Below are positions 8,333 to 16,755 of a DNA stretch of 46,922 nt, one piece after another. The DNA lies in assembly GCA_018303405.1 (NCBI GenBank), contig JAGVYD010000020.1, positions 3,241 to 50,162 on the forward strand. Direction: 5' to 3'. Origin of the DNA: Candidatus Woesearchaeota archaeon. GTDB taxonomy: Archaea; Nanobdellota; Nanobdellia; Woesearchaeales; JABMPP01. How positions within the stretch are numbered: position 1 is the stretch's first letter; each line of letters begins with the position of its first letter. The position numbers and the translations under genes were made by a program. The notes below the pieces were generated by a model that saw only the letters and a list, made by a program, of their open reading frames with translations, did no database searches and had not been told where the DNA came from.

Positions 8333-9583
8333 TTAAGTCCCTTCTCTCCATTCATCTGCATACTTCTTCTGCATTGAAGTCATTTCATCCTTGGCTATCC
8401 CCAGGGTCATGAGCTGCAGCTTGGCAATCTCATCGTCAATTTCCGGAGGAAGCGATATGACCTTGTTCGGCAGCTTGCCTTTCAGCTTAACCCCATATTC
8501 AACAGCCAGGGCCTGGCCGCAAAAGCTCAATGCCATCACAGTAGAAGGATGGCCTTCTGCGCATGCAAGGTTGACAAGCCTGCCCTCGCCGGCAAGGAAA
8601 ATCCTTTTGCCATTGATTGTGTATTCATCGAAATATGGCCTTATCCTTCTCTTCTTGCTTGCAATCTTTCCCATGCCGTCAACATCAATCTCATTGTCGA
8701 AATGGCCGGAGTTTGCAAGGATAGCGCCATCCTTCATCAGCTTCATGTGCTCGGTCGTGATCAGGTGCTTGTTGCCGGTCACGGTGACAAAGATATCCCC
8801 TATTTTTGCAGCCTCTTTCATTGGCATGACCCTGTAGCCGTCTGTCCTTGCCTGGAGTGCCCTGAAATTATCGACTTCTGTCACAATGACATTTGAGCCC
8901 ATTCCCTGGGCGCGCAAGGCAACCCCTTTCCCGCAGCTGCCGTATCCGGCAACAACAAACGTCTTTCCTGCGAACAATGTGTTGGATGCCCTAAGAATTC
9001 CGTCAATTGTTGACTGCCCGGTCCCATAATAATTGTCAAACAGGTGCTTTGTCTTGTTGTCATTGACTGCAACCATCGGGTACTTCAGGACTTTCTCCTT
9101 TTCCATGGCCTTGAGCCTGATGACACCTGTGGTTGTCTCCTCGCATCCAACAATGATATCCTTGATCAGCTCTTTCCTTTTGGTGTGGATTTCAGTCACA
9201 AGGTCGCAGCCGTCATCTATTGTCACATGCGGCTTGAAGTCAACCACTTTCTTCAGGTTCCTGTAATATTCTTCCTTGGTCTCGCCTTTCCATGCATAGA
9301 CTTCAACGCCTTCCATGGCCAAGGCCGCTGCAACATCATCCTGCGTGGAAAGCGGGTTGCATCCTGTAATGGAAACCTGCGCCCCGCCAGCAATGAGCGT
9401 CCTGACAAGGACAGCGGTTTCCTTGGTTACATGCAGGGCCATGCCAACCCTTAACCCCTTCAGCGGCTTTTCCTTTGCAAACCTGTCTTTGACCTTCAGC
9501 AAAGCGCCCATCTGGCTCTCTGCGTATTCTATATTCATTTTCCCCTGCTCGGCAAGGTTTATGTCTTTTACTTCGTATGCCAT
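8333..9583 (-). CDS. ahcY: Adenosylhomocysteinase (SAH hydrolase)
   Basis: The 416-aa NAD-dependent enzyme splits S-adenosylhomocysteine to homocysteine and adenosine and so relieves product inhibition of methyltransferases. Visible signatures are DDGCDLVTEIH, GCEETTTGV, VNDNKTKHLFDNYYGTGQS, the NAD-binding GYGSCGKG (213-220) and the C-terminal LSFCGQALAVEY. The protein is the archaeal/Thermotoga-size form without the ~40-residue insertion of larger bacterial enzymes. TATATAAAC at 9615-9606 (minus strand) lies ~28 bp before ATG 9583, so the transcript is probably leaderless. Structured element A lies immediately upstream of this promoter. SAM-dependent methyltransferases elsewhere in the window would benefit from it. 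Confidence 0.95.
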   Translation of the reverse strand: MAYEVKDINLAEQGKMNIEYAESQMGALLKVKDRFAKEKPLKGLRVGMALHVTKETAVLVRTLIAGGAQVSITGCNPLSTQDDVAAALAMEGVEVYAWKGETKEEYYRNLKKVVDFKPHVTIDDGCDLVTEIHTKRKELIKDIIVGCEETTTGVIRLKAMEKEKVLKYPMVAVNDNKTKHLFDNYYGTGQSTIDGILRASNTLFAGKTFVVAGYGSCGKGVALRAQGMGSNVIVTEVDNFRALQARTDGYRVMPMKEAAKIGDIFVTVTGNKHLITTEHMKLMKDGAILANSGHFDNEIDVDGMGKIASKKRRIRPYFDEYTINGKRIFLAGEGRLVNLACAEGHPSTVMALSFCGQALAVEYGVKLKGKLPNKVISLPPEIDDEIAKLQLMTLGIAKDEMTSMQKKYADEWREGT

Positions 9584-9633
9584 GGCTTTTTGGAATTTAA
9601 ATGGCGTTTATATACTTTGTGCTGTCCATGGCT

Positions 9634-9789
9634 TTGCCCGAAAACTCGCCTTCCGGCTCGGTTTGGGCATCTGCTCAGCATTGCAGCTTCCCGCGAATTG
9701 CATTTTTCTCCTCTGCAACCCCGAAAAATGCCTAACCCCTCCTGGAATGGGCTTCGCAAAATTGATGCCCAAACTAACTTTTCGGGCAA
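9634..9789 (-). repeat. CGAG three-way-junction element, copy A
   Basis: Read on the minus strand. Outer stem: 9779-9789 pairs with 9634-9644 (11 bp). Second stem: 9764-9774 pairs with 9661-9671 (11 bp, GTTTGGGCATC/GATGCCCAAAC). The 16-nt hairpin at 9660-9645 reads CGAGCCGGAAGGCGAG and abuts both stems exactly. The 5' linker is 4 nt, GTTA. Inside the second stem is a GCATTTTT/AAAAATGC hairpin (9710-9728) and a CTGC/GCAG hairpin (9671-9686). An 8-bp direct repeat, GCTGTCCA, brackets the element at 9621-9628 and 9794-9801. It sits about 18 bp upstream of the ahcY TATA box. It matches copies B, C and D in architecture but not in stem sequence. Confidence 0.75.
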
Positions 9790-9980
9790 GGCCGCTGTCC
9801 ACTTTTTGATGCCTGATTAGGCGGCGCGGCCAGGGCAGGCGAGTTTTTCCGCAAAGAGGCATCTAGTCATGACTTTTATCTCCCTTCTATGGAAAAAAGT
9901 AACTACCATAAAGTTTATATATTAGTTATATATTATACAATAGTAACAAATACATTATTTTACGTTTGGTGGGAAACACA
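9790..9980. other. Intergenic region upstream of the lipoprotein gene
   Basis: No gene is seen. It holds the right-hand GCTGTCCA direct repeat (9794-9801), a GCCTGATTAGGC hairpin near 9811-9822, and a stray GGCGAGTTTTTCCGC (9838-9852). The last resembles the 3' end of element A and could be a remnant of another copy. The last ~80 bp are A/T-rich with TATA-like TATATTAGTTATATATTATA (about 9918-9937), the likely lipoprotein promoter. Confidence 0.5.
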
Positions 9981-11279
9981 ATGAAGGGGACAAACTCAAT
10001 TTTACCAAGCATAATAATTTTAAGTGTGGTTCTACTGATACTTTCCGGCTGTGCGCCTTTGCCAACCAATGATGTTAAGGGATGCGCACCTGTTGCCAGG
10101 CCAGCAGAAGATGTAACCGTGCCAATTGGCGGCGAACCTGCCACCGGAGAGACACCGGCCGGAACTGAAACGCCTGCTGAAACAGTGCCTGAAGAACAGC
10201 CTGTAACCGAAGTTACAGGGGAAGTGCCAGTGACTGAGCCTATTTTGCCAATTGCTTCTGATGAAGACAGTGAACTGATAATGGTTGATGATGGCATTCC
10301 TACAAAATATGTTGTGGAAGGCCAGACAGTCCAGCTTGACCTGAGGGCAATTGACCCGGATGGAGACCCGCTGTCATATACATTCAGCCCGCCAATGGAC
10401 AGCACCGGCAAGTGGAAAACACATGAGGGCGATGTCGGGACTTATTTTGTATCAGTCACAGCTGATGACGGCGAAAGCCAGACAACGCAAAAAGTCAGGA
10501 TAATCGTAAGGCCATCAAACAAGCCGCCAATAATGGGCGAAATCAATGATGTCATGATAGAGGAAGGCAGCACAATAATTCTCAAGCCATTGGTGGTTGA
10601 CCCGGAGAATGATGATATAACAATGAGTTATTCAGGATGGATGGCAACGGATACTTATATCACAACTTTCAATGATGCAGGCGAGCACTTTGTCACAATA
10701 ACTGCAAATGACGGCAAGAACACAGTCAGCCAGGAAGTCCGGATTGTGGTAACCAATGTAAACCGCCCGCCTGTGCTGGGCAACATGGCAGACATGGTTG
10801 CTGTGGAAGGCGATGCTGTCAGGATAGTCTATTATGCAGCTGACCTTGATAAGGATCCCCTGACATTCTCATTCAGCAAGCCTTTCAATGCCTTGGGAGA
10901 ATGGCAGACTGGTTATGAAGACGAAGGCGAGTACCCTGTTATTGTTTCCGTGTCTGATGGGGAACTGACCGATGAAAAGGCGTTCAAGCTCACAGTCTAC
11001 AAGAAGAACAGGGCACCGGCCATAACAGGTGTTGAAGACATCATTGTCAAGGAAGGCGAGTTGGTGCAGTTCAGCCCGATTGCAACTGACCCTGACGGTG
11101 ACCAGGTTTATGTTTCTTACAAAGGCTGGATGAGTTCAGCTTCCTACACAACGAATTATAATGACGCAGGAAGCCACGATGTTTACATCATTGCCTCAGA
11201 CGGAACTGACGCGGCAATCATCATGCGCACAGTTACAGTGGAAAATGTGAACAGGCCGCCAGTGTTCCAGATTGAGTAA
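9981..11279 (+). CDS. Lipoprotein with four Ig/cadherin-like repeats
   Basis: The 432-aa exported protein has an N-terminal signal with lipobox LSGC, so it is probably lipid-anchored at that cysteine. A Thr/Glu/Pro-rich linker (~45-100) follows, then four ~85-residue beta-sandwich repeats. Each repeat starts near PP and contains VEG or EEG, DPDGDPL-like Asp loops and a VTxxDG motif typical of Ig-like, PKD-like or cadherin-like domains. Repeats 1 and 3 share an F-S-x-P core, and repeats 2 and 4 share GWM...T..NDAG, so the array likely arose by duplicating a two-domain unit. ATG 9981 follows GGTGGGA; GTG 9966 would add five residues. Cell-surface adhesion is plausible but unproven. Confidence 0.82.
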   Translation: MKGTNSILPSIIILSVVLLILSGCAPLPTNDVKGCAPVARPAEDVTVPIGGEPATGETPAGTETPAETVPEEQPVTEVTGEVPVTEPILPIASDEDSELIMVDDGIPTKYVVEGQTVQLDLRAIDPDGDPLSYTFSPPMDSTGKWKTHEGDVGTYFVSVTADDGESQTTQKVRIIVRPSNKPPIMGEINDVMIEEGSTIILKPLVVDPENDDITMSYSGWMATDTYITTFNDAGEHFVTITANDGKNTVSQEVRIVVTNVNRPPVLGNMADMVAVEGDAVRIVYYAADLDKDPLTFSFSKPFNALGEWQTGYEDEGEYPVIVSVSDGELTDEKAFKLTVYKKNRAPAITGVEDIIVKEGELVQFSPIATDPDGDQVYVSYKGWMSSASYTTNYNDAGSHDVYIIASDGTDAAIIMRTVTVENVNRPPVFQIE

Positions 11280-11289
11280 GTGAAAAAAA

Positions 11290-11319
11290 TTCGCAATATT
11301 TGTTTTCGCAATATCTGTT
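11290..11319. repeat. Tandem 15-bp duplication
   Basis: Two adjacent copies of TTCGCAATATYTGTT differing at one base, in the convergent spacer just after the lipoprotein stop. Confidence 0.7.
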
Positions 11320-11331
11320 GTGCCAGGGAAT

Positions 11332-11357
11332 CATAAGCAATCAGCATAAGCAATCAG
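11332..11357. repeat. Tandem 13-bp duplication
   Basis: Two exact adjacent copies of CATAAGCAATCAG in the same convergent spacer as the 15-bp duplication. Confidence 0.75.
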
Positions 11358-11381
11358 CGGAAAAACTGGCGACACAAGCGA

Positions 11382-12689
11382 TTAGTATTCATCCAGGAAT
11401 GTCTGGCCCTTGTTTTTTTCTTTTATTTCATTGCCTTCTTTTATGCCAATGCCTGTTTCCTTATTTTCATCTCCTGGTTTTTTCTGGCCAAGCATCGGCA
11501 CGCCATAAACGCCGTCATATCCTGGCCTGATCACAATCTCGCCATTTCTGTTTGCCATGACTGCATCTGCAGTTTCCTCACCTGCAAGCTTGGCCAGTTC
11601 TTCCCTTCCCAAACTCAGCAATATGTCATATTCGCTCCTGTTTTCCTTAATGCTAACCAGTTTGTAGTATTCCTGCCACACATATTTTGTTGCAACAGCC
11701 TTGCCGAGCAGGGCAGCAAGTATGTCCGACAGTGGGATTACCGATCTGAAAGGGATTGCGCCTTCGGGCACAAATCCCTCCTGCCTGTCTGCAAGCTGTT
11801 CCACCCTTTCCAGCACTCCCACTGTAAGCTTTCGCCTGCATTTTGGGCAGATATTGCCAGCTTTCATTGCATCAGCCGGATGCATCACAATATTGCAGCT
11901 GCGATGGCCAGTGAAATGGTATTTCCCGAAATTAGGGTCAACTTCAATTGTTTCGACAAACCCTTTTTTTGTCCTTAAGCATGCGATTAATGCTTCATAG
12001 GTTATTTCCTTCATTTCGAAAACATTGGCTTCCCTTCCAAGCCTCCATGGCCAGAATGAATGCAGGTCGCTGTTTGACACCAGCGCGTACTTGTCAAGCT
12101 GTGACAGCCTCCAGTTCATTGCAGGGTCGCTCGAAAGGCCGGTTTCAAGCGCATGGATATGCCTTGCCTGGTCCCTGAAGCATTCCTCGACTGTGTCAAA
12201 GCCTGAATTTGCGCCAAAGAGGGAAAACCATGGCGTCCATATATGCGCAGGAATTATCTCAATGCTTTCATCAATCCCCTTTAGCTGTTCCACAAGCTCA
12301 TGGCACGGGAACTTCCCAAAAATTGGCCTTCCATCAGAAAGAAGGTTGCCTTTTTTTCCAAGCATCTCATTTATCTGCTCAACAATCTCAAAGCTGCCTG
12401 CCAAGAGCACATTGTGTATCTTCCTGACTTTTCCGCCTTCAGAATATATATTGGAGATTTCAGCTGACAGCACAAAAGGATAGCCGCTTTCTGTCCTCAG
12501 GATTCCGCTTCCATCCTCTTTCAACTGGGCCCTGAACTCTGCAAGCCATTTCGGGTGGGTAAAATCGCCAGTCCCCATCAGGCCCACTCCCTTGATTCGG
12601 GCATATCTCTCAAGATTTTTTACACTGATGTCCTTTGAGGTTGCCCTTGCGTACGGAGAATGGATGTGCAAATCAGCTATGACCCTCAT
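11382..12689 (-). CDS. Endonuclease Q (PHP-domain DNA repair nuclease)
   Basis: The 435-aa protein begins with a PHP metal site, ADLHIHSPYARAT (H8, H10), followed by GTGDFTHP, SAEISNIY, PAHIWTPWFSLFG and SNSDLHSFWP, the metal-binding and active-site strings of EndoQ. A zinc-ribbon follows (CNIVMHPAD...ICPKC). EndoQ cleaves 5' of deaminated bases (uracil, hypoxanthine) and AP sites. The last residues, QTFLDEY, fit a PIP box (QxxLxxY), implying recruitment by PCNA. A Lys/Glu/Gly-rich linker (~400-425) joins this peptide to the core. ATG 12689 lies ~27 nt after a TTTATAAT box on the minus strand, so the longer start at 12701 is less likely. It is divergent from aglB. Confidence 0.88.
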   Translation of the reverse strand: MRVIADLHIHSPYARATSKDISVKNLERYARIKGVGLMGTGDFTHPKWLAEFRAQLKEDGSGILRTESGYPFVLSAEISNIYSEGGKVRKIHNVLLAGSFEIVEQINEMLGKKGNLLSDGRPIFGKFPCHELVEQLKGIDESIEIIPAHIWTPWFSLFGANSGFDTVEECFRDQARHIHALETGLSSDPAMNWRLSQLDKYALVSNSDLHSFWPWRLGREANVFEMKEITYEALIACLRTKKGFVETIEVDPNFGKYHFTGHRSCNIVMHPADAMKAGNICPKCRRKLTVGVLERVEQLADRQEGFVPEGAIPFRSVIPLSDILAALLGKAVATKYVWQEYYKLVSIKENRSEYDILLSLGREELAKLAGEETADAVMANRNGEIVIRPGYDGVYGVPMLGQKKPGDENKETGIGIKEGNEIKEKNKGQTFLDEY

Positions 12690-12776
12690 AGCCGGGTGCA
12701 ATCTTGATAATTATAAAAAGATGATGGGTTTTGCGGTCCAAACAGCCCAGCCCAAACAGCCCAGCCTACCATTAAC

Positions 12777-12785
12777 TTTATATAA
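12777..12785 (+). promoter_or_regulatory. TATA box for aglB
   Basis: TTTATATAA is centred ~27 bp upstream of ATG 12808. It fixes the start well downstream of the open frame boundary, which otherwise overlaps the divergent EndoQ gene. Confidence 0.65.
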
Positions 12786-12807
12786 CCCCTGCCTCTTTTT
12801 CCCCTGC

Positions 12808-15800
12808 ATGGTGGGGAAAGGCTCAGATTCAGAGGATGATGAGATATCTATAGATTTTTCCAAGATAAAGGGATTTTTCTCCGGCAGGAAGAAAAGCGAA
12901 AAGGCAAGGCATTCCAAAAAGCAGGCAGGCATTTCTGAAAGCAAACAGCAGGCAAAGGAAGAAAGCCAGCGGGAATCGGCCAGGCAATCGCAGGAGGCCG
13001 GGGATCAAAATGATGATGACATCTCAATTGACTTTTCAAAAATCAAGAATATCTTTTCAAAAAGTTCCAAAGCAAGAAAATCCAGCACTGCTGATTCTGC
13101 TGATTCTGATGGCTCTGATGATGTAGTTATGGATGCGGAATCCCTTGACAAGGCGAAAAGTTACATAAAAAAATTCTGGCCCTATCTGTTAATCCTTATC
13201 CCAATTTTTATTACAATCTTTGTGCGCGCCCACACAGTCAACCTAGCAGTGACAGACACATGGGCACGGAACAGTGTTTATGACTTTTACAGAAGCCAGA
13301 TAGAAGCGAGCATCAGGCAGCAGAACCCTGGCATAGACCAGAACACTCTTGGCAATGCTGTGGCGCAAAACCTTCAAACTTTCATCGAGCAGCGCAAAGC
13401 AGAGATTGACCAGCAGGTCGTTTTGACATCAGGGGACATAAAGAATTATTTCCAGTACCAGTCAGGCGATACACTGTATCCTTACATGGGCGATATTGAT
13501 TCATATTATTTCCTGAGGCAGGCAAGAAACCTTGCGGAGAAAGGGCATATCTGCGACGTTATTGAAAATGGCGTTTGCTATGATGCCTACACAGTTGCCC
13601 CAAACAAGCTTGTGCTGCCCAAGACCCTCCATCCTTACTCTATATATTATCTCTACAGCTTCCTGAAAATATTCAATAAGGACATTACCCTTATGCAGGC
13701 GCAGATTTATGTCCCGACTCTATACGCTATAATCGCGGCAATCCTTGTTTATTTGATGATGCTTAAGCTTTTTGGCCCGCTCGCGGCGCTGACAGGCAGT
13801 ACACTGCTATCTGTCAACCCGATTTTCCTGACAAGAAGCCTTGGCTCAGACACAGATGTATACAATGTTTTTTTCCCGGTCTTGATTATCTTCCTGGCCT
13901 TTGAGGCCTTCACTGTGGAGGATATCAGGAAAAAAATCATTTTCGCTGCGCTTGCAGGGCTTGCTGTGGGCTCATACAGCTTTGCATGGATAGGGTGGTG
14001 GTATCTCTTTGATTTTATTGCAATCGCAGTGCTCGGCAATTATGCATTGTCCGCGCTCAGGGATTATTTCTCGGAAAAGAAGCCCAGCTTCAAGAATCTC
14101 CTGAATGACAGGAAAACAAAGGAGATGGTGTTTCTTTTGGCAACTTTCGCAGTTGTCGCGCTTCTGGCAGTGGGATTGATTGCGGGCTTCAAGCAGTTGC
14201 CCATAATCTATAAGGGGCCTTTCGGGTTCCTCAAGGCCAAGGTTGCGGCAAATCCAAATATCTGGCCAAATGTCCTAACAACAGTTGCAGAATTTAATGC
14301 TGCATCCATACCGCAAATTGTGTCTCAGGCAGGCGGAAAATGGTGGTTCTTCATGGCACTGCTTGGCTTTATTGTCGTAATCTACAAGAACCTGAAGAAT
14401 GTGGCGAAGAATGTGCTCATCTTCCTGCTTTCAGCCGCCTTGCTATATTATCTGGTAACCCCTAAAGGTACCAGCCTGCCTCCTATTACTTATCTCCTGC
14501 TTTTTGGCCTCACATTTGCGCTCAGCATTATTTTTGTCTTCAAAAGCCAGGAAGAGGTGGATGTCAAGCTCGGCATAATGTTTTTCCTATGGGTCGCTGC
14601 TTCAATCTATGCGGCAACATCGGGAATCAGGTTCACGCTTTTGCTTGTGCCCCCTATTGCCATAGGCATAGGAATAACCTTTGGATTCCTGCATGAAACC
14701 ATTACCTACCTTTTGTCAAAGGCAGTTAAGATTAACAGGGCAATTATCAGCATTATCATTTTCCTTGTGTTCGCATATTATCTGGTCAGCCCGGTAAGGG
14801 GCGGCATTGGCACAGCCAGCAGCTATTTGCCAAATGTCAATGACCAATGGTGGGAGGACCTTACAGCCATAAAGGAAAATTCACAGCCTGACGCAATCAT
14901 AAACAGCTGGTGGGATTTCGGTCATTGGTTCAAGTTTATAGCAGACAGGAGAGTGACACTGGACGGCTCGTCGCAGAACAACCCCCAGCTGCACTGGCTC
15001 GGCCGTTCCCTGCTGACTCCAAGCGACAATGAGGCAAGGGGAATCCTGAGGATGCTGGACTGCGGCGGCAATAATGCATTCAAGGAAATAGATGCTAAGA
15101 AGCAGAACACTCCAAATTCTGTGCAATTGCTCAGGAAGATTATTGTATTGCAGGACCGAGGAGAGGCAAAAAATGTTTTGGCAGCTGACGGATTCTCAGA
15201 TTCTGAATCAGAAAAAGTGCTTCAATACAGCCATTGCAATGCGCCTGAAAACTTCTTTATCACAAGCGAGGACATGATTGGCAAGGGAGGGGTCTGGGCG
15301 CACTTTGGAAGCTGGAGTTTTGAAAGAGCCTGGATGCACAGGCAGTTTGATGACCTGAACTCTGAGTCAAAAGTGGTTGACGCTTACATAAGCCAGTTCG
15401 GGATGTCACGCGAAGACGCGCTCTCATATTATAACCAGATTAGGTCATTGAAGACTGACGCGGAAATTAACCAGTGGATTGCACCATGGCCAAGCTACTT
15501 GCAGGGGGAAGCAGGCTGCACAAGGCAAAGTGAAGCTGTCATTTGCCAGGCCCAGGACCTCATGGTTTATGTCAATCTCACAAACATGGATGTTTACGTC
15601 CCAACACAGCAAGGGGTCAGGAGGATGGATGCTGTCAGCTATACAACACCTGAAAGCTACAACACGATAAGGTATGCATCTGACACAGTGGGCGTTGGAA
15701 TGGTTTTCATGTTTAACAGCGACGGAAGCTACAGCAGCCTGTTCATGTCGCCACAGCTTGTCAACAGCACATTCACCAAGCTGTTCTATCTGAATGGCCA

Positions 15801-16185
15801 CGGAACGCAGTATTTCCAGCTTTTCCGGGACAGCAAGGGGATGAACAATTTCAAAATCAAGATTTGGAAAGTGGACTGGGAAGGGAAGAATCCTCCAATA
15901 CATCTGGCAAGGTTTAATGCGACAAATCCATACTTTGGCAGGACAGTTGAGCAGGTAAGAAAAATGGATGAGGATGCAGCTGCAAAGAAGGCAGCAGAAG
16001 AGGAAGCTGCCAGGCTAAAAGAGGAAGCGCAGGCTGCTGAAGCACAAGCACAGGAAAATCCAGCTGCAGCGGAATCCGGCCAGGCTGAATCAGTCGCACA
16101 GGGCAATGAATCAGCAGTTGGTGAAAGAATTATCATAGCCAAGGACAGCTCTGATTTGGTGGAACAGATTGAAAATACAAATTAG
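12808..16185 (+). CDS. aglB: Oligosaccharyltransferase AglB (STT3 family)
   Basis: The 1125-aa multi-pass protein transfers a lipid-linked glycan to Asn in NxS/T sequons on the outer face of the membrane. A long cytosolic N-terminus (~130 aa) contains an internal duplication: ISIDFSKIKGFFSG and ISIDFSKIKNIFSK. After the first TM come MGDIDSYYF (first DxD-type motif, ~D227), GSDTDVYN (~347, second acidic motif), then ~12 TM helices. WWDFGHWF (~700) is the WWDYG-type sequon-binding motif with Phe for Tyr. EDMIGKGGVWAHFGSW resembles the archaeal DK/MI region. The C-terminus is an Ala/Glu/Lys-rich coiled-coil tail. Both the N-terminal duplication and the acidic tail go beyond usual AglB. The start is set by the TATA box at 12777. 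Confidence 0.93.
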   Translation: MVGKGSDSEDDEISIDFSKIKGFFSGRKKSEKARHSKKQAGISESKQQAKEESQRESARQSQEAGDQNDDDISIDFSKIKNIFSKSSKARKSSTADSADSDGSDDVVMDAESLDKAKSYIKKFWPYLLILIPIFITIFVRAHTVNLAVTDTWARNSVYDFYRSQIEASIRQQNPGIDQNTLGNAVAQNLQTFIEQRKAEIDQQVVLTSGDIKNYFQYQSGDTLYPYMGDIDSYYFLRQARNLAEKGHICDVIENGVCYDAYTVAPNKLVLPKTLHPYSIYYLYSFLKIFNKDITLMQAQIYVPTLYAIIAAILVYLMMLKLFGPLAALTGSTLLSVNPIFLTRSLGSDTDVYNVFFPVLIIFLAFEAFTVEDIRKKIIFAALAGLAVGSYSFAWIGWWYLFDFIAIAVLGNYALSALRDYFSEKKPSFKNLLNDRKTKEMVFLLATFAVVALLAVGLIAGFKQLPIIYKGPFGFLKAKVAANPNIWPNVLTTVAEFNAASIPQIVSQAGGKWWFFMALLGFIVVIYKNLKNVAKNVLIFLLSAALLYYLVTPKGTSLPPITYLLLFGLTFALSIIFVFKSQEEVDVKLGIMFFLWVAASIYAATSGIRFTLLLVPPIAIGIGITFGFLHETITYLLSKAVKINRAIISIIIFLVFAYYLVSPVRGGIGTASSYLPNVNDQWWEDLTAIKENSQPDAIINSWWDFGHWFKFIADRRVTLDGSSQNNPQLHWLGRSLLTPSDNEARGILRMLDCGGNNAFKEIDAKKQNTPNSVQLLRKIIVLQDRGEAKNVLAADGFSDSESEKVLQYSHCNAPENFFITSEDMIGKGGVWAHFGSWSFERAWMHRQFDDLNSESKVVDAYISQFGMSREDALSYYNQIRSLKTDAEINQWIAPWPSYLQGEAGCTRQSEAVICQAQDLMVYVNLTNMDVYVPTQQGVRRMDAVSYTTPESYNTIRYASDTVGVGMVFMFNSDGSYSSLFMSPQLVNSTFTKLFYLNGHGTQYFQLFRDSKGMNNFKIKIWKVDWEGKNPPIHLARFNATNPYFGRTVEQVRKMDEDAAAKKAAEEEAARLKEEAQAAEAQAQENPAAAESGQAESVAQGNESAVGERIIIAKDSSDLVEQIENTN

Positions 16186-16226
16186 CTTCACAAGCTATAT
16201 ATACTCCTTATAACTTCTTTCACTGC

Positions 16227-16577
16227 ATGGCCAGGCTCTTCAAGCAAAAATGCTTCAAATGCAGGAAAAACTATGTTCTCGTAACCTGGAAAAACAGGTT
16301 TCCTATGTGCTATGACTGCCAAAAGCCTGAAATGCAGGGCAACATCAAGGATGCAAAAATGCGGAAGATGTTCGAGATTCCTGAGCAATTCTACCGCGAC
16401 AACGCCTTTCTGCGCAGCATCAAGATTAATTACATCAAATTCGGCAAATTAAGCCCGCTGCAGATTGACATGTTCAAGAAATCTGTTGAAAAAATGAAGA
16501 CAGGAGGGGAACTCAAGCAGCCAGAGCTGGAAGAGGAAACCCCTGAAGAAAGGATTGCAAAGTACGTAAGAAAATAA
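16227..16577 (+). CDS. Small zinc-ribbon protein, 116 aa
   Basis: An N-terminal four-cysteine zinc ribbon (C9-F-K-C12 and C28-Y-D-C31) is followed by a helical C-terminal region with FLRSIKINYIKFGKLSPLQI. That segment resembles the helical 'FGKLSxxQ' segment seen after zinc ribbons in various nucleic-acid proteins. The tail is Glu/Lys-rich. I recall similar short proteins in DPANN archaea but know no function; nucleic-acid binding is inference. CTATATATA at 16195-16203 lies ~28 bp before ATG 16227, suggesting a leaderless transcript separate from aglB. Repeat E1 begins 14 bp after the stop. Confidence 0.75.
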   Translation: MARLFKQKCFKCRKNYVLVTWKNRFPMCYDCQKPEMQGNIKDAKMRKMFEIPEQFYRDNAFLRSIKINYIKFGKLSPLQIDMFKKSVEKMKTGGELKQPELEEETPEERIAKYVRK

Positions 16578-16590
16578 AAATAATTCCGGT

Positions 16591-16748
16591 TAAAATCTGC
16601 ATTTTCCACCAGTCCATGGCTGGTGGCGGAAAACCATTAGGCGTTCCAGAAAGTGGAAAATGCAGGGTCTGAACGAGCGACCCGGGCGAGAACGAAGTGA
16701 TCGAGCATGCAGCCGGTCTGTGACCGGCCGTGGTCGCGAGTGATTGAC
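16591..16748. repeat. Dispersed repeat family E, copy 1 (long form)
   Basis: The first 24 bp (16591-16614) are identical to 41606-41629. The last 59 bp (16690-16748) match 41650-41708 with three differences. The middle differs in length (75 bp here, 20 bp in copy 2). This copy contains a perfect 13-bp inverted repeat (16598-16610 with 16653-16665, CTGCATTTTCCAC/GTGGAAAATGCAG), an inner CCACCAG/CTGGTGG hairpin and a GCCGGT/ACCGGC hairpin (16712-16728). It lies between the stops of convergent genes and ends 8 bp from the methyltransferase stop. Confidence 0.85.
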
Positions 16749-16755
16749 AACAAGC

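Noticed and set aside
9634-9789. RNase P, SRP or riboswitch RNA as explanation for element A
   Set aside because: No conserved sequence core of these RNAs was seen on either strand, and the same architecture occurs in three other places.
12592-12807. N-terminal extension of aglB overlapping EndoQ
   Set aside because: The TATA box at 12777-12785 lies inside it and would put the transcript start at ATG 12808.
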